Source of the DNA: Ectobius pallidus
Taxonomy: Eukaryota > Arthropoda > Insecta > Blattodea > Ectobiidae
Direction: 5' to 3'
Length of the DNA stretch: 64,000 nucleotides
NCBI GenBank assembly: GCA_964059195.1
Contig: CAXKWD010000006.1
Coordinates: 175,458,825 to 175,522,824 of the forward strand
Below, in pieces: positions 1-10,372 of this stretch. Numbering within the stretch: the stretch's first letter is position 1; each line of letters opens with the position of its first letter. The translations under genes and the position numbers were made by a program. Below the pieces are notes generated by a model that did not search any database, was not told where the DNA came from, and saw only the letters and a program-made list of their open reading frames with translations.

Positions 1-166
1 CTTTGCTAACGGTCAAATGCGTCATCAAATGCATGCTAGCAAAAGATTGTCCCTCTGTGGTGTAAATTTCGCGACATCGTAGTATTACCCTGCCACCTAG
101 TGGTAGACTCCTGTACTCTAAATATTGAGCCACTCATACTCTGCTGGTAATTGAATCCTCTAGATT

Positions 167-385
167 CAAAATCCCCTAAACGCCAAATTATATTTTCTTA
201 CTTTTGTACATCACCAGATTTGTATGGTTGGCTTAAATTGGTTCACTTATATGCGAGGTTCAAAACCCTCTAAAGTACTATATAATACCATGTTGAAAAT
301 CAGAGTTAAGTTCAAAAACCCCTCTATCCCACTGCTTTAAACTTCAAAAACACCTCTATTTTTTAATGGCATTTAGGGGGTTTTG
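167..385. repeat. short terminal-inverted-repeat element, unclassified
   Basis: A 19-bp end CAAAATCCCCTAAACGCCA (167-185) is matched in inverse by TGGCATTTAGGGGGTTTTG (367-385), with 17 of 19 positions pairing. The interior has three further TTCAAAAmCCCTCTA-like direct motifs. This is the architecture of a MITE of about 219 bp. No clean target duplication is visible, so the superfamily is unknown. Confidence 0.45.
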
Positions 386-1095
386 TAGTTTGTTGTATTG
401 TTTGTATTAAAACACAACAATTTTGTGTTAGGTTGTTTAACATGTCTTTTGTACAAACACAGTAGAAAGAAGCTGAACATTACATGAAACGGAACCTCTA
501 AAACAGCCACCATTTTGAAACGGAATAAAAAAATAAAAAAAATCCTTACACATACGTCGTTTTTAATAACTTCACGGTACAGTTTATAGAACATGTGTTT
601 TTAATAGTGGATGGTGGTATAAACAATAGGTTTCCAGAATGAGATGAGTGATATTGCTTTCCTGTTAATGAGTGATTGTTCTGTAGAGAAAATCAGGCCA
701 TCACCTGCAATATCACAAGTCTTGTGCTTAATTTTATCCAAGGGTCATTGGTTCATATCCGAGTGAGCTAGATACGGCGGCTATCAGTGCTAGAAGCTGT
801 TCATAGCTTGTGGAATTTCAGGTTTTAAGGACAACTTTCAAAATATTTTCTTTTCAAAACAACTGTTTAAGATATGCAGCAAGTTTCTAAGTTAATTTTG
901 GTGCAAAATCTTTAGTAGCTGCATTATTTATAAAGACATGGTTATGAATTTTAATGCAAGATAATGCACTTTGCTGTCAGTCACCTGTGTAATTTATGCC
1001 CGGTTTCCATAAACTCGCGAAATGCCTAAAATTATCCAATGGACGTTAGTTCTAGAAACACCCATCAGAACACTAATGACATAATGAAGAAAGAA
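386..1095. other. no gene recognised
   Basis: A+T-rich DNA with only short chance frames. Near 1000 there is a fragment matching one end of the Harbinger-like element at 42779-43205 (TTATGCCCGGTTTC followed by AAACTCGCGAAAT). I see no other feature. Confidence 0.5.
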
Positions 1096-1101
1096 TATAT
1101 A

Positions 1102-1445
1102 CAGAGTGTTAATGAATAACACCGAAATATTTTACGTGTATATAGAGGGGACTTAGACAAGCAACTTTTATTAGGAGACTTTTGCTCTATGACGTAAAAT
1201 GTGTATGCTACAGGGCATTAAAGTCATTATAATTTGGTGCTCATAAGTCAATAATGAAGCGAAATAGGGTTAAAATTGACTTCATGCCTTCTTAGTGATC
1301 GATAAAGAACTGATTCTTAATCATTCATCAACAGCTATATCATAATTTTGTGTCTTCATAATTTACAGACTAATCACATGGCTGATCGCCACTGCATTAG
1401 TTTTATTCATAACTCCAGTATTAACATAGCTTATTTTTTATTTTG
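1102..1445 (-). mobile_element. truncated copy of the 610-bp TIR element (see 26394-27003)
   Basis: This stretch is the reverse complement of the right half of the element at 26394-27003. It begins with CAGAGTGTTAATGAATAACA, includes the segment around TAGAGGGGACTTAGACAAGC, and runs into the shared interior as far as about 1445, where similarity stops. The second terminal repeat is missing, so it is a one-ended fragment. Confidence 0.6.
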
Positions 1446-1536
1446 CAGGTAAATATTCCTACACCAGAGTTGTCCAGTTATCTCTTAGTAAGTAGCCATC
1501 TATTTCTAAATGAATATCATAGGTAAAACTGATCAT

Positions 1537-2088
1537 TAGGGCAATGCATTTGATGAATTTGCATCTTTTTTTATATGAAGGTTGAAATATAGCTGGAATA
1601 CACGTATATATAAATGTGTATCATGAAATAATTGATCAAATAAGAGCTATTTGTTTAATTTTTTTTTTTTTTGCTTTATTTTGCATTTTGCGTCATTCTT
1701 AAGAGATAGGTCATTTTCTGCATTTTTAGGCCATGTTTCAGTGGAGGTAGAGAGGAGCTTTTCCATGTACAAATCGTTACTTTCAGACAACAGACAATCG
1801 TTTTTATTAGTTCATTTTAATTCAGGTTTATTGTAAACACCTTAGCAGTTTGTCTTGCAGCAATAAAGAATATTTTTTTCTTTCCTTTTAAATGGCAGAT
1901 ATTAATTTGCTAGGGGCAATTTGATGGGCATGCCAGTTCAGAAAGAATTTATTTTTCGCTAAGGGTGTCCAAGTAGTATACTTTTACTTACTTCTTCAGT
2001 AATAAAATGAGTGTGATTTTTATTGTAAATTAATATATAACGCACGGTCATCCATCAAATTGTTTTTAGCAATTCATTACTTAAAAAA
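1537..2088 (+). mobile_element. hAT-E element, 3' truncated
   Basis: It aligns with the complete hAT-E element at 34256-34969 from the TAGGGCAATGCATTTGATG end through the coding remnant and the CTAAGGGTGTCCAAGTA segment. Similarity ends at about 2088, where mariner sequence begins, so the right terminal repeat is lost at that junction. Confidence 0.7.
1732..1836 (+). pseudogene. hAT transposase C-terminal dimerisation remnant
   Basis: The frame reads VSVEVERSFSMYKSLLSDN and then RQSF before an in-frame gap, ending VHFNSGLL and a stop at 1834-1836. The S-x-E-V-E-R-S-F-S pattern is typical of the C-terminal dimerisation segment of hAT transposases and CGGBP1-like domesticated relatives. Compared with the copy at 34463-34591 it lacks 24 nt, that is 8 codons including FENLRQV. 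There is no intact N-terminal region, so it is a fossil and not an active enzyme. Confidence 0.6.
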
Positions 2089-2405
2089 CTGCAGAAGTTC
2101 GGCTGGGAGGTGTTTAAACATCCACCCTACAGCCCGGACTTCGCTCCCAGTGTTTTCCATCTTTTCCTACATCTCACGAAATGACAAAGAATGGCAGAGA
2201 AATGGAGGTTGTTGTCATACGGTGTTCAAATCCCTGGTGTTCAAAAGTTGGTGCCATGGTATAACAAATATTTCAATTCCGGTGGAAAATATGTTGAATA
2301 ATAGGTGAATATTTGCTGTATCTGTTGGAATAAATATGTCCACGAAATTGTGTTTTGTTTCCATAAACGGTTAGGGAAAACTTACTTTATGGATGCGCTT
2401 CGTAT
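2089..2405 (+). pseudogene. mariner transposase C-terminal relic
   Basis: From 2089 the frame reads LQKFGWEVFKHPPYSPDFAP followed by SVFHLF, the conserved mariner region that holds the last catalytic Asp (HPPYSPD). A stop follows within about ten codons. Further on, in shifted frames, come remnants of the usual C-terminal motif (VQKLVPxxxK, then NSGGxYVE) and a 3' untranslated tail. The element is 5' truncated, frameshifted and inactive. It abuts the broken end of the hAT-E copy. Confidence 0.65.
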
Positions 2406-2444
2406 ATCAGAATACTTTTCTCTGTTCTCTCTTATATAGGCATA

Positions 2445-2508
2445 ATTAAGATAATTATTGTAGCTCATCTGGGTACTTTCAAACAAGATTCATATTAAGT
2501 TTTATAAT
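2445..2508. repeat. 64-bp direct duplication, left copy
   Basis: The sequence from ATTAAGATAATT to AAGTTTTATAAT recurs at 3232-3292 with only a few substitutions and a 3-bp length difference. The two copies sit exactly against the two ends of the hAT-A element, so they look like an unusually long flanking duplication. Confidence 0.75.
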
Positions 2509-3231
2509 CAGGGCCCGGATTCTGATGACCTAAAATTGTTTGTAAAATGACCTATAAAATGGCCCTAAATTTTAAAGAAAATGACTTAATAATTACAAAA
2601 AATGACCTATCTATAAGATAATGATTATTGTACACACAATTGTAGACTAGTTTGTACATAATTGTAAAAACTGTAAATAACTCTAATGTTGTGAATGTTC
2701 TTTTCTCACGGAAATTTATACTGGCACTGAGGCACTGGTGAGTCAAAATTCTGCATTTTCTTTGGTGGTCTGCCGGATTATATTGTTGTTTATTGAGGGT
2801 AAACAGTAATTTGTACCAAGGTGCCAAGTCAATCTAATAACAATAGTAATACAATACAAAATTTTGGCGTTTCTTTGATTCTCATTTCCGACTGAGGCAT
2901 GTCAACACTTTAACACCGAATTTTTCTTTCTTGCATTAAACAAACAACACTTCAAAGACAGCAACGCTAGCAACGGAAAAAAAGTTAATACACTCAATGT
3001 AAATATAAGAAAATGACTAAGTAAGGAAGCAAATGACACGAAAATGACAAAATAATGACCTAAAATTCAAATAAATGCCCTAAAAATATAAAATTGCATA
3101 AAATGACAAAAAATGACCTAAGAAAAATGTATTTCTATAATGTAGAGGCCATGATTAGGATTTATCTAAAAGTTGGCAATGTCTATGCAGCATCAATAAA
3201 AAGGTGACATGTCATTAGAATCCGGGCCCTG
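2509..3231. mobile_element. hAT-A non-autonomous element, complete
   Basis: The ends are CAGGGCCCGGATTCTGATGA and its inverse, and the interior is full of AATGACCTAAAA-like motifs. It is 723 bp long and closely matches the copy at 59504-60230 along its length. Small open frames inside it are not conserved as protein. Superfamily placement comes from the CAGGG end and from the 8-bp duplication at the other copy. Here the immediate flanks are not an 8-bp match but the long duplication at 2445-2508 and 3232-3292. Confidence 0.8.
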
Positions 3232-3292
3232 ATTATGATAATTCTAGCTCATCTGGGTACTTTCAAACAAGATTCATATTAAGTTTCATAAT
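3232..3292. repeat. 64-bp direct duplication, right copy
   Basis: Right partner of 2445-2508. It begins ATTATGATAATT directly after the transposon end and finishes TTTCATAAT. Confidence 0.75.
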
Positions 3293-3733
3293 GTTTGCAA
3301 TATGTAATTGATAAAAATAAATAAACAGACACGCCACTCTCTTATGTAAGGTAGCGGCGGCCTGCGATTGTCAAGTGTCTCGGTTTGCAGAATTGGGTCT
3401 GCGCAAAGTGGAATGTCGACCGCTCCGCTCTGATTGGGAGAGAAACCTCATATCATTCACTTTTCCTGATTACATATCTCACTTCGCAAGCTGAATTAAT
3501 TCAACCAATTGTTTTATTGACAAAGAATTAGAAATCTTTATTAAACTGGATTCTATAATCGCTATTTTCACCACGGGGAACCAGTTTCAAGAACAATTGT
3601 AGGTGTTTAGTGAAAATTCAAAGGAAACAAGAAAAAATATCTGATGTGAAATTCACATAACTTCCTCTGCCCAAATAAAAGTTAGCCTCTCAGTATAATG
3701 TATGACATTCACTTCATGTAAATTGGTTATAAG

Positions 3734-4209
3734 TAGGGGGCGGATTTCTATGACATGTCATATTTTTCCCCTTTGCATTATTTCAGGTTTCCGAATAATT
3801 TAGACCCGATTCCAAGCTTCCTGGTGAAAATGGAACGGCTTTTATTGTGCATATAACTGCATATTTAGGAAATTTTCAACTATTGTAGCATATCTAGTAT
3901 GAATATGTATATTTAGGTCATATTTTTGGCATATTTGTATGCATATTAAAGAAATTTTGAAGTTTCATATCATATTTTGTAAATTTTGCATTATAATGAT
4001 ACTTTTTGAGAATTTACAGATATTTTAAATAATTAACATTATATTTTAATAAAATGTATTTAATTAAATTAAAAAAAATATATATAGGCCCTACACAATG
4101 TGTAAGTGGTAAAGTCATATTTTAAATTTTATAGGTCATATTTTAATGTTTTTAGGTCATAAATGCATGCATATATCCTATTTTTTAGGTCATAGAAATC
4201 CGCCCCATA
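3734..4209. mobile_element. hAT-C non-autonomous element, complete
   Basis: Terminal inverted repeats TAGGGGGCGGATTTCTATGA and its inverse (ending ATCCGCCCCATA) enclose 476 bp with repeated ATATTTAGGTCATATTTT-like motifs. The flanks are GTTATAAG (3726-3733) and GTTATGAG (4210-4217), a 7-of-8 target duplication. No coding capacity is seen. Confidence 0.8.
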
Positions 4210-4439
4210 GTTATGAGAATGTCGTTAACACATCACATCGCATCCCCTAAGGATACACAACCCAAATAAAATCTGATTAATGTACTCTCGTAAAATTCTT
4301 TACTTAAGCGTGGGCAATACATCTTTCTCACTTCACATTCTGATACAGAATAAGTGGCTGTATTGCAAAGAGTGCGTATTCAGTTGTTTCAACCTGATGC
4401 AAACCTTTATTGTTCACCAGGCAAGAGTGAGTTTCTAAA

Positions 4440-4880
4440 ACAGTGGGTGACTTATAACTACCCTCCAGAGAATTTTTACGCAAAAAAAGTTTCCAATAAA
4501 AGTTTTAGATCTTAGCATAAGCAACCCACGTGCAAAATTTAAAGAAAATCGTTTGAGGCGTTTTTGAGAAAATCGCGAAAAACGAAAATTTCTTCATGTA
4601 AATTTCCCTTCAAAATAAAAGAAATTTGTCGCCAATCTTCGTGTCACATCTTCAGAAGGTACCTGATCCAAATACAAAATTTTGTTTTCATACGATTTTC
4701 CGTCCTGGAGCTAGGCTCTTCACAGACATGTTTCCGAAAATAGGATTTTTGGATTCAGGGAACCTCAAAACGTGTATTTATGTTAAAAACTCAACTTCGA
4801 ATTTGGGGTCGAAAACATTACTTCAATTACCAGAGAGGTTCATGACTAAGTTAAAGTGAGCGAGTCTCCGAGAAGATTTA
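4440..4880. repeat. interspersed repeat, second copy at 25480-25800
   Basis: The segments TTGTCGCCAATCTTCGTGTC and CAAATACAAAATTTTGTTTT, among others, recur in the same order at 25480-25800, and the GACTTATAACTACCCTCC end recurs near 10930 and 23280. The open frames starting at 4626 and 4856 lie in or next to this repeat and look incidental. The class is unknown. Confidence 0.55.
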
Positions 4881-5374
4881 TCAGACTGTTTCGGACCGCA
4901 AAGAAAACGATGAACATAATGATTGGGATTACTAAATCTCCTTCACAATTCAATAATAAAACTTTTAAAAGGTGTGTTAGACATTTTTATTTTGTAGACG
5001 TATTGTTTAATGTCTGGAAGAACATATTTACACATTTTTTACATTTATTTTACATTATAAATTTACAATTTTACATGAGACAATCCTTTACGGCATGGAG
5101 TGCAGTTAACAGTAATATTTTTAATCATTCATTACAAAAAAATCTTTGTTATGTTGATTTTTTTTTAATATGAGAAGTTGTTGATTAACTTTCCTAGACC
5201 ACAGGGGTCATTTTGACCCCCAAATCACTTTTGCATTAAATACCTCCCTGTGTTTAATACAATAATTTTCAAAGTTTATGACTTTATTCCTCTGAGCCTA
5301 CTGATTCCAATGGCTTTTATCAGATTTTATATTTTCAACACATTAAAGTGTATTCGTCGTTTTTACACTGAATC

Positions 5375-5621
5375 CAGCGTTTCTCAACCTTTTTAATCCC
5401 AAGGACCTCTAAAATATCTAAAAAATTTGACGGACCCCTAATTTTACATTCCATTTTTAAAAGAAGGCCTATATTCTTAATATTTGGGGTATTAATTATA
5501 GGTCATTACAACGAAATATGAGACATTTTTTTATTTTTTTACTTTCCACTTGCTTTATGATATTTTAAAATTATGTCTGAGGACCATCAGTGGTCCGCTG
5601 ACCATTGGTTGAGACACGCTG
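5375..5621. mobile_element. hAT-G miniature element, complete
   Basis: A 247-bp unit begins CAGCGTTTCTCAACC and ends GGTTGAGACACGCTG. Flanks ACTGAATC (5367-5374) and ACTGAATA (5622-5629) form a 7-of-8 target duplication. A second copy is at 63429-63686. It is non-coding. Confidence 0.8.
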
Positions 5622-5987
5622 ACTGAATACCAATGGAGTCAATATGATGAACATCATGTAAAAATACTTATATAAGTTACAAAACTGTTCTGTTTTCAAG
5701 GTAAAAATGTACGTTTTAATGCCAGTTAATAAAAAAAATTCAGTGCAGTGAACATCGCTTAAAAAAGTAATCGTGGATAATGTTATCAGTCGGGTAATGT
5801 TAACAGTTTTATGAAGTCCGGTATGGATCAATACCGATGGATTGAAAAAATGCTGTTTATTGTGATCAAAGATTTGGTTTATGTTATCACATTTTCCGTT
5901 TTGCGGCTTTATTTTCAAGTACTGTACGTCATTCAAAATTTCGTTTTTAAGGGTTTCGTTTCTAACTGGAGGTATTGGAGGTAGCAA
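5571..5987 (-). CDS. unrecognised open frame, 138 residues, C-terminus inside hAT-G
   Basis: The N-terminal part (MLPPIPPVRNETLKNEILND and about 75 further residues) comes from DNA outside recognised repeats. The last part reads into the hAT-G element, so that end is not native. If real, it would be a 3' remnant of a larger gene or transposase. I do not recognise a domain. It lies in the same region as the direct repeats at 5778-6515, so it may belong to an unidentified mobile element. Confidence 0.2.
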   Translation of the reverse strand: MLPPIPPVRNETLKNEILNDVQYLKIKPQNGKCDNINQIFDHNKQHFFNPSVLIHTGLHKTVNITRLITLSTITFLSDVHCTEFFLLTGIKTYIFTLKTEQFCNLYKYFYMMFIILTPLVFSQRVSTNGQRTTDGPQT

Positions 5988-6515
5988 TTCTGTTCCCAGC
6001 TCACAGGATGACCATTTCGAGGGGGTGGCATTACCTAACTCTCTCTTTTAAGCATTGAAACACGTTTCACCCCTCAGTTAAGCTGCAGTTTTTGATTTAT
6101 GAAGATAACAGTATTGACATGCAGTGATGGCTAGTGTAAAATGAAAAGACTTGAACAGACAGGCGTTAGATGTTTTGCTACGCGGTGTTCACCACAGATC
6201 AGTATAGACTTCCAAAAACACTCGTAACTGAGTATGGAGTATTGATTAAAGGACTCCTAAAGGAAAGTAAAAACAATTAAAAACTTTGTTACCACAGTTG
6301 GAAAAATAGTTGCTTGCAGTCTATTACTGTATTAGCCTATGAGAGGTTCAATGATTCGCAGTTACGTATTATATTATGAATAACTATTTTTAATTATTCT
6401 GTTTTGTAGTGTATTAATTTACATATGAATAAATAACATTCATTTAATTCCTTCGGCTACTGTTATCAATCGGTTAATATTATCAGATTAGCTGCGTCCG
6501 GAAGTGATCACAATA
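5778..6515. repeat. region bounded by imperfect ~55-bp direct repeats
   Basis: TGTTATCAGTCGGGTAATGT plus a GTCCGG and GATCA motif at about 5778-5835 recurs as TGTTATCAATCGGTTAATAT with the same downstream motifs at about 6460-6515, in direct orientation and 680 bp apart. The sequence between them has no recognised gene. It could be a degraded element with terminal direct repeats or a local duplication. Confidence 0.35.
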
Positions 6516-7029
6516 AGCGATATAACCCAAGTAAATTACTTGAGGTACTGAGGGTAACAAACACAACCTGATATAATTAACCAAGTGTTGCTATATATAT
6601 TTGAAGTTACAGTGTTTGAACAAGGAAAGTTGATTTCTCCTGCTCTGGCACGCGCTTCGCTTCCTGTTAGCCAATCGCTTTTACCTTCTCACATATCAGT
6701 TATATCAGCATGTTCATTCCTACACTGTACAATGGAGCTAATCATTTCTCATTTAGGGGAAACAAGAAAACGAAGAAAGAAACAAGAAACACAAACAATA
6801 CGACAAATACAACATATCAAAAAACATAAATAATATAATACCTACAGTATTTTTCAAATGAGAAGCCAATTCCTTCACCGCCAATCACGTGTACGAGCTT
6901 TCGAGTACCGCTAGCATTAAGAGTCTTCCCTCCGTCTCGCCGTCTCTGATTGGACCGCGTATCTAAGCAGGAGAAGTACAAACGGCTTGTCATCTGCAAA
7001 ACACTGTAGGTAGTTTTGGAGGAAGATAT
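6516..7029. other. no gene recognised
   Basis: Contains short frames starting at 6585 (+) and 6999 (-) without recognisable motifs. The GC content is higher between about 6860 and 7000. I found no repeats of it elsewhere in the window. Confidence 0.4.
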
Positions 7030-7655
7030 GATATATATATTTATTTATTTATTTAATCAGGTTATACAATGTCCTAGACATCTTCCTGCACCCATTTCAG
7101 GAGTTTATCATTTTTCTCCATAATTCTCGATTTGTCCATGCTTCGTCTTCTATTCTCCTTTCCTTTAGTGTTTGATTGATGCCTTGTGTCCATGTCAATT
7201 TGGGCCTGCCCCTCTTTCTTCGTCTTTTCGGAGTCCACTCATATATCTTCTTCGGTAGTCTATCGTCTGTCATTCTTTTCATGTGCCCATACCATCTTAG
7301 TTGTGCTGTTTTTACAGTATCTACCAGCGATCCTTGTACCTTCATTTTTCCTCTAATGATATTGTTCCTAATCTTGTCCCTCCTGGAGATTCTTGCAGAC
7401 CGTCGCCAAAAGTCCATTTCTGTGGATTGTAGTTTAGCTATTGTAGTTGATTTCAAATGCCAAGTTTCTGCTCCATACATAACTGTGCTCTTAATGATTG
7501 TATTGTATATGTTTGTTTTTGTTTCTCTGGTAATGTCTTTATCCCACAAGACACTGTTTAATTTTGAAATTGCTGATCTTCCTTTGTTGATTCGTCCATT
7601 TATATCGTCTTCATGGTCTCCATTTTTTGTAATTTTTATTCCCAAATATATATAT
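7030..7655 (-). mobile_element. 5'-truncated non-LTR retrotransposon (LINE)
   Basis: The 3' end of a LINE on the minus strand: a coding tail (see 7097-7645), a short 3' region, and a terminal simple repeat of ATTT/AT units at about 7030-7060 like those that end many insect LINEs. The 5' boundary lies near 7655, just upstream of a YLG motif. It differs in sequence from the LINE tails at 12625, 27690, 38022 and 39047. Confidence 0.7.
7097..7645 (-). pseudogene. LINE reverse-transcriptase C-terminal domain, 182 residues
   Basis: The uninterrupted frame carries the usual C-terminal sequence order of insect LINE ORF2 proteins: a GIKITKNG start (after YLG), INKGRSAISKLNSVLW, a KTNIYNTIIKSTVMYGAETW segment, a tryptophan-rich LRWYGHMKRM segment, and a basic RGRPKLTW motif near the end. 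The catalytic palm lies upstream of the truncation and is absent. The intact 182 codons suggest a fairly recent insertion. The plus-strand frame over the same DNA is a shadow. Confidence 0.75.
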
Positions 7656-7879
7656 ATAAGAAAGTTTCAAACAAAGAAAATGACATGGATTATATTTTAA
7701 TAATTTTATAAGATATATTTTTAAACAGCTATTACTATTAAATATATCTACATTGTCCAATTTTGAGCAATTGATTATATAGATGGAGCACATTATAAAG
7801 AGAATTATTATAGGAGTCAGAGTTTGCTTGTGGAATGAAAAAAAATCATGTAATTTATAAGATCTATAACGTCGAACGT

Positions 7880-8140
7880 CGGCGGTGGTCTAGAGGTAGC
7901 GTGCCCGCCTCTAGATCCGCAGGTTGCGGGATCAAACCCGGCCGCAGTCGATGGGTTTTTCAGGACGTAAAAATCCTGGGACTTTAAGCTGGGGGGCCCG
8001 TGTCGTAGATTTGCGGTACGTAAAAGAACTCGAAGCCTAAATTAGAGCCTCTGGGTAAAATTTCTCGGCCCTTTCAGGTCCAAGTACTATCTTAGTCTCC
8101 GGAGGTTGAGAGCTAAGCCGGAGTTCAATTCATAGCGTCA
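7880..8140 (+). repeat. tRNA-like SINE copy
   Basis: Starts with a tRNA-like head: a TGGTCTAGAGG box-A-like motif, then a degenerate T-arm (GCGGGATCAAACCCGG), then a unique body. Part of its body (CCTAAATTAGAGCC to AAATTTCTCGGCCCTTTC) recurs at about 53805-53850. It joins the inverted repeat that starts at 8142. Confidence 0.5.
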
Positions 8141-8141
8141 G

Positions 8142-8462
8142 ATGGAACCTCTCTCCTATGACTGATTGCCCTAATGGTCTACCTCACTGACAGACAAGTT
8201 ATGTGAGGCACACTAAGTAGTGATTTTTGTGACCGGGCTCCCACTGTTATTGTACAGTTAACATTCAAGATAGATAGCCCTATATAAGCATTCATGAACC
8301 ACAGATTATTGCCTCCGTTGGACATTACAATATGAGAATATTATAGGAGAAAAATTCCTCCGACACTGGGACTTGAACCCAGGACCTTATGATATATGAC
8401 ATAACTTGTCTGTCTGTGAGGTAGACCATTAGGGCAATCAGTCATAGGAGAGAGGTTCCATC
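8142..8462. repeat. long inverted repeat with ~65-bp arms
   Basis: The arm at about 8142-8206 (GGAACCTCTCTCCTATGACT and onward to ACAGACAAGTTATG) is inverted at about 8401-8462. The spacer is roughly 195 bp and contains the tail and body of a minus-strand SINE. Transcripts of it could fold into a long hairpin. Confidence 0.75.
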
Positions 8463-8580
8463 TGGCGCTGTGAAGTGAACTCTGTCTTAGATCAGTTGGT
8501 ATAGAGCAATGGCACGGAAAGACAAAAAGGTTCTGCGTTCAAATCCAGGTGTCAGAGGAATTTTTCTCCTATAATATTCT
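8285..8580. repeat. head-to-head pair of tRNA-derived SINE copies
   Basis: The left copy is on the minus strand: tail ATTCATGAACCACAGATTAT at 8288, then AGGAGAAAAATTCCTCCGAC and GGGACTTGAACCCAGGACC, the inverse of a tRNA T-arm. The right copy, on the plus strand from about 8463, has a box-A-like region, then TTCTGCGTTCAAATCC and the GGAATTTTTCTCCTATAATA tail. The same family occurs at 9060, 40232 and 43513. Confidence 0.7.
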
Positions 8581-8647
8581 TATTTACTTATACCGTATTA
8601 TACCGTGTATAATAACCCTGTTTTCTTCTTTTCTGTCTTATATGCAA

Positions 8648-9055
8648 CTAGCTGGTGCCCACGGCTTCGCCCATGATAATTAATTCGAATATTAAAAATT
8701 AGAGCAAAATAATAGTAGGCCTAATAATATAAATAATAACAAAATAATTATAATAATAATACTGTAACAACAGAAATTAAATGTTTATATTGCCACAATG
8801 ACGTAAAAAATACCTTTTTTAAAAGGGCATTATTATTATTATTATTATTATATAATAAAGTTTTTAAAAAGAAAATATTATACTATTTACTTTTACAAAT
8901 GTTGAAATAGTTACATGAAAACTTATTGTAAATTTAATCCATGCGTTTGAGTTGCATTTCATAGCTCTATAAAAGAAAGAAATAAAAAACATTTATATCA
9001 AATCTAACGCGCGAGCGATGGCGTGACAACCACAGACGCGTTCGATCTCGGGTTA
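8648..9055. other. R2 start fragment and A+T-rich filler
   Basis: At 8648-8720 the sequence ACTAGCTGGTGCCCACGGCT followed by TCGCCCATGATAATT is a degraded R2 start. The remainder, including a (TTA)n run near 8830, holds nothing I recognise. Confidence 0.45.
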
Positions 9056-9059
9056 ACTA

Positions 9060-9178
9060 TCTGGCGCTGTGAAGTGAACTCTGACTTAGCCCAGTTGCTA
9101 GAGCAGTGGCACAGATAGCCAAAGGTCCTGGGTTCAAGTCCCACTGTCGGAGGAATTTTTCTCCTATAATATTCTCAA
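9060..9178 (+). repeat. tRNA-derived SINE copy
   Basis: Reads CTGGCGCTGTGAAGTGAACT, then a box-A-like TAGCCCAGTTGCTAGAGC, then a box B within GGTCCTGGGTTCAAGTCCC, and the tail GGAGGAATTTTTCTCCTATA. It is a single plus-strand copy of the family that forms palindromic pairs elsewhere in the window. Confidence 0.7.
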
Positions 9179-9283
9179 GATTTTGTTAACTAATGAATAA
9201 TATTACGAGTTCTAATAATCTTAACTAATAATATCAGCAAGTTCTATGAAACACGGCCCAGAAATCGAATGCGAAGTCATATC

Positions 9284-9913
9284 TGGAGACCGGATTTTAA
9301 AGGGAATTCCTTTTTTTATATTTCATCATAAAACGTGATAAAATTGAACAGGACATTACTGAGTAAGTTTCAACTGCAAATGACCTGGTTTTAACGTCCC
9401 TTTTTTTCCTTTTTAGGCTCATCTCCCTTTTTTTAGGAACTTTCATTTTCCAGTACCTTTTTTGCTAATTTATTTTGAAAAATTCGTAAATTACCCAGTA
9501 TATGGTAATATGAAAACATTAAAAACTGTTTTCACTGATTCACCATTGAAAAAATAATTCCTACCAGCAGAATAGAACGTTTCAGGGAATCACAGGCTTG
9601 CCATTGACTAAGTTTCCCATTATAACAAGGTGGGGAACGTGGATTTCGTGTGCTATTTTTCTCTGTGAATATTCAAAAAAATTCTTCAGTCATTAGATGT
9701 TACATAATCAGCAGCTGTAGAGCAAGCAAAGGCTTTACATAAAACAAACGTGTACTTCTCTGTTGAATTTTTACACTCTCTTACTTTTATATCCCTTCTT
9801 TCGCACCTTTTTTGGCAATAATTTTCCCTTTTTCCCCACCTTTTTTTGGCAATAATTTTCCCTTTTTTCGTCCTTTTTTGAGTGAAAATTTTCCCTTTAA
9901 AATCCGGTCTCTA
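9284..9913. mobile_element. hAT-D non-autonomous element, complete
   Basis: Terminal repeats TGGAGACCGGATTTTAAAGG and the inverse (CCTTTAAAATCCGGTCTCTA) enclose 630 bp. The flanks are a perfect 8-bp duplication, GTCATATC (9276-9283 and 9914-9921). Near the right end, CCTTTTTTGGCAATAATTTT units are tandemly repeated. The frame at 9812 is an artefact of this T-rich repeat. Confidence 0.85.
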
Positions 9914-9924
9914 GTCATATCGCA

Positions 9925-10370
9925 AGGGTACAAGTTGGGTAACACGAAGAGTGGGTGGGGTCAACAAGCGATCGTGTCCAATATGGCCTCCAGTTTGCAA
10001 CCAGGTCACACTTTGAAAGTAAAACCGAGATATTGAGGCATATTTGAGAGCATAATTAGTTCCTGTAACGTATCTAGCTCACTGGATTTGATTTATAGTT
10101 TCTCTTGCCGTTCGTTATACAATTGTCGAGTTGCAAAAAGTGAGCGTAAAAAATCACTTGTAGAGAACAAGTGTATTAAATATAAAGCTGGCGAAGAGAG
10201 AAAGTGACAAGAAAAATTATATTACGAGGCGAAATTCGTGCGTTTTTATACGACAGGTGTCCAAGTTCAATGAAGAAAGCATAAAAACATTAATAATTAA
10301 GTCTTTAATTCATACGATCACATAACTTTCTCTACCCTAAGCTTGCGAAATACAAGTTCAATAAAAAATC
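9925..10370. other. no gene recognised
   Basis: Unique-looking A+T-rich sequence between hAT-D and an R1 fragment. No motif, repeat or plausible frame stands out. Confidence 0.45.
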
Positions 10371-10372
10371 AG

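Noticed and set aside
2552..2827. Minus frames in the two hAT-A copies (2552-2827 and 59617-59835) as a conserved small protein
   Set aside because: The similarity follows from DNA identity between transposon copies; the two frames differ in length and are broken differently.
7176..7700. 174-residue plus-strand frame
   Set aside because: It is the antisense of the LINE ORF2 tail at 7097-7645, which has recognisable LINE motifs.
9060..9178. Functional tRNA gene candidates at the T-arm-like motifs (also 8380, 14520, 15910, 30200, 40270, 43550)
   Set aside because: Acceptor and anticodon stems do not pair, each is joined to a SINE tail, and copies recur; they are SINE heads and not tRNA genes.
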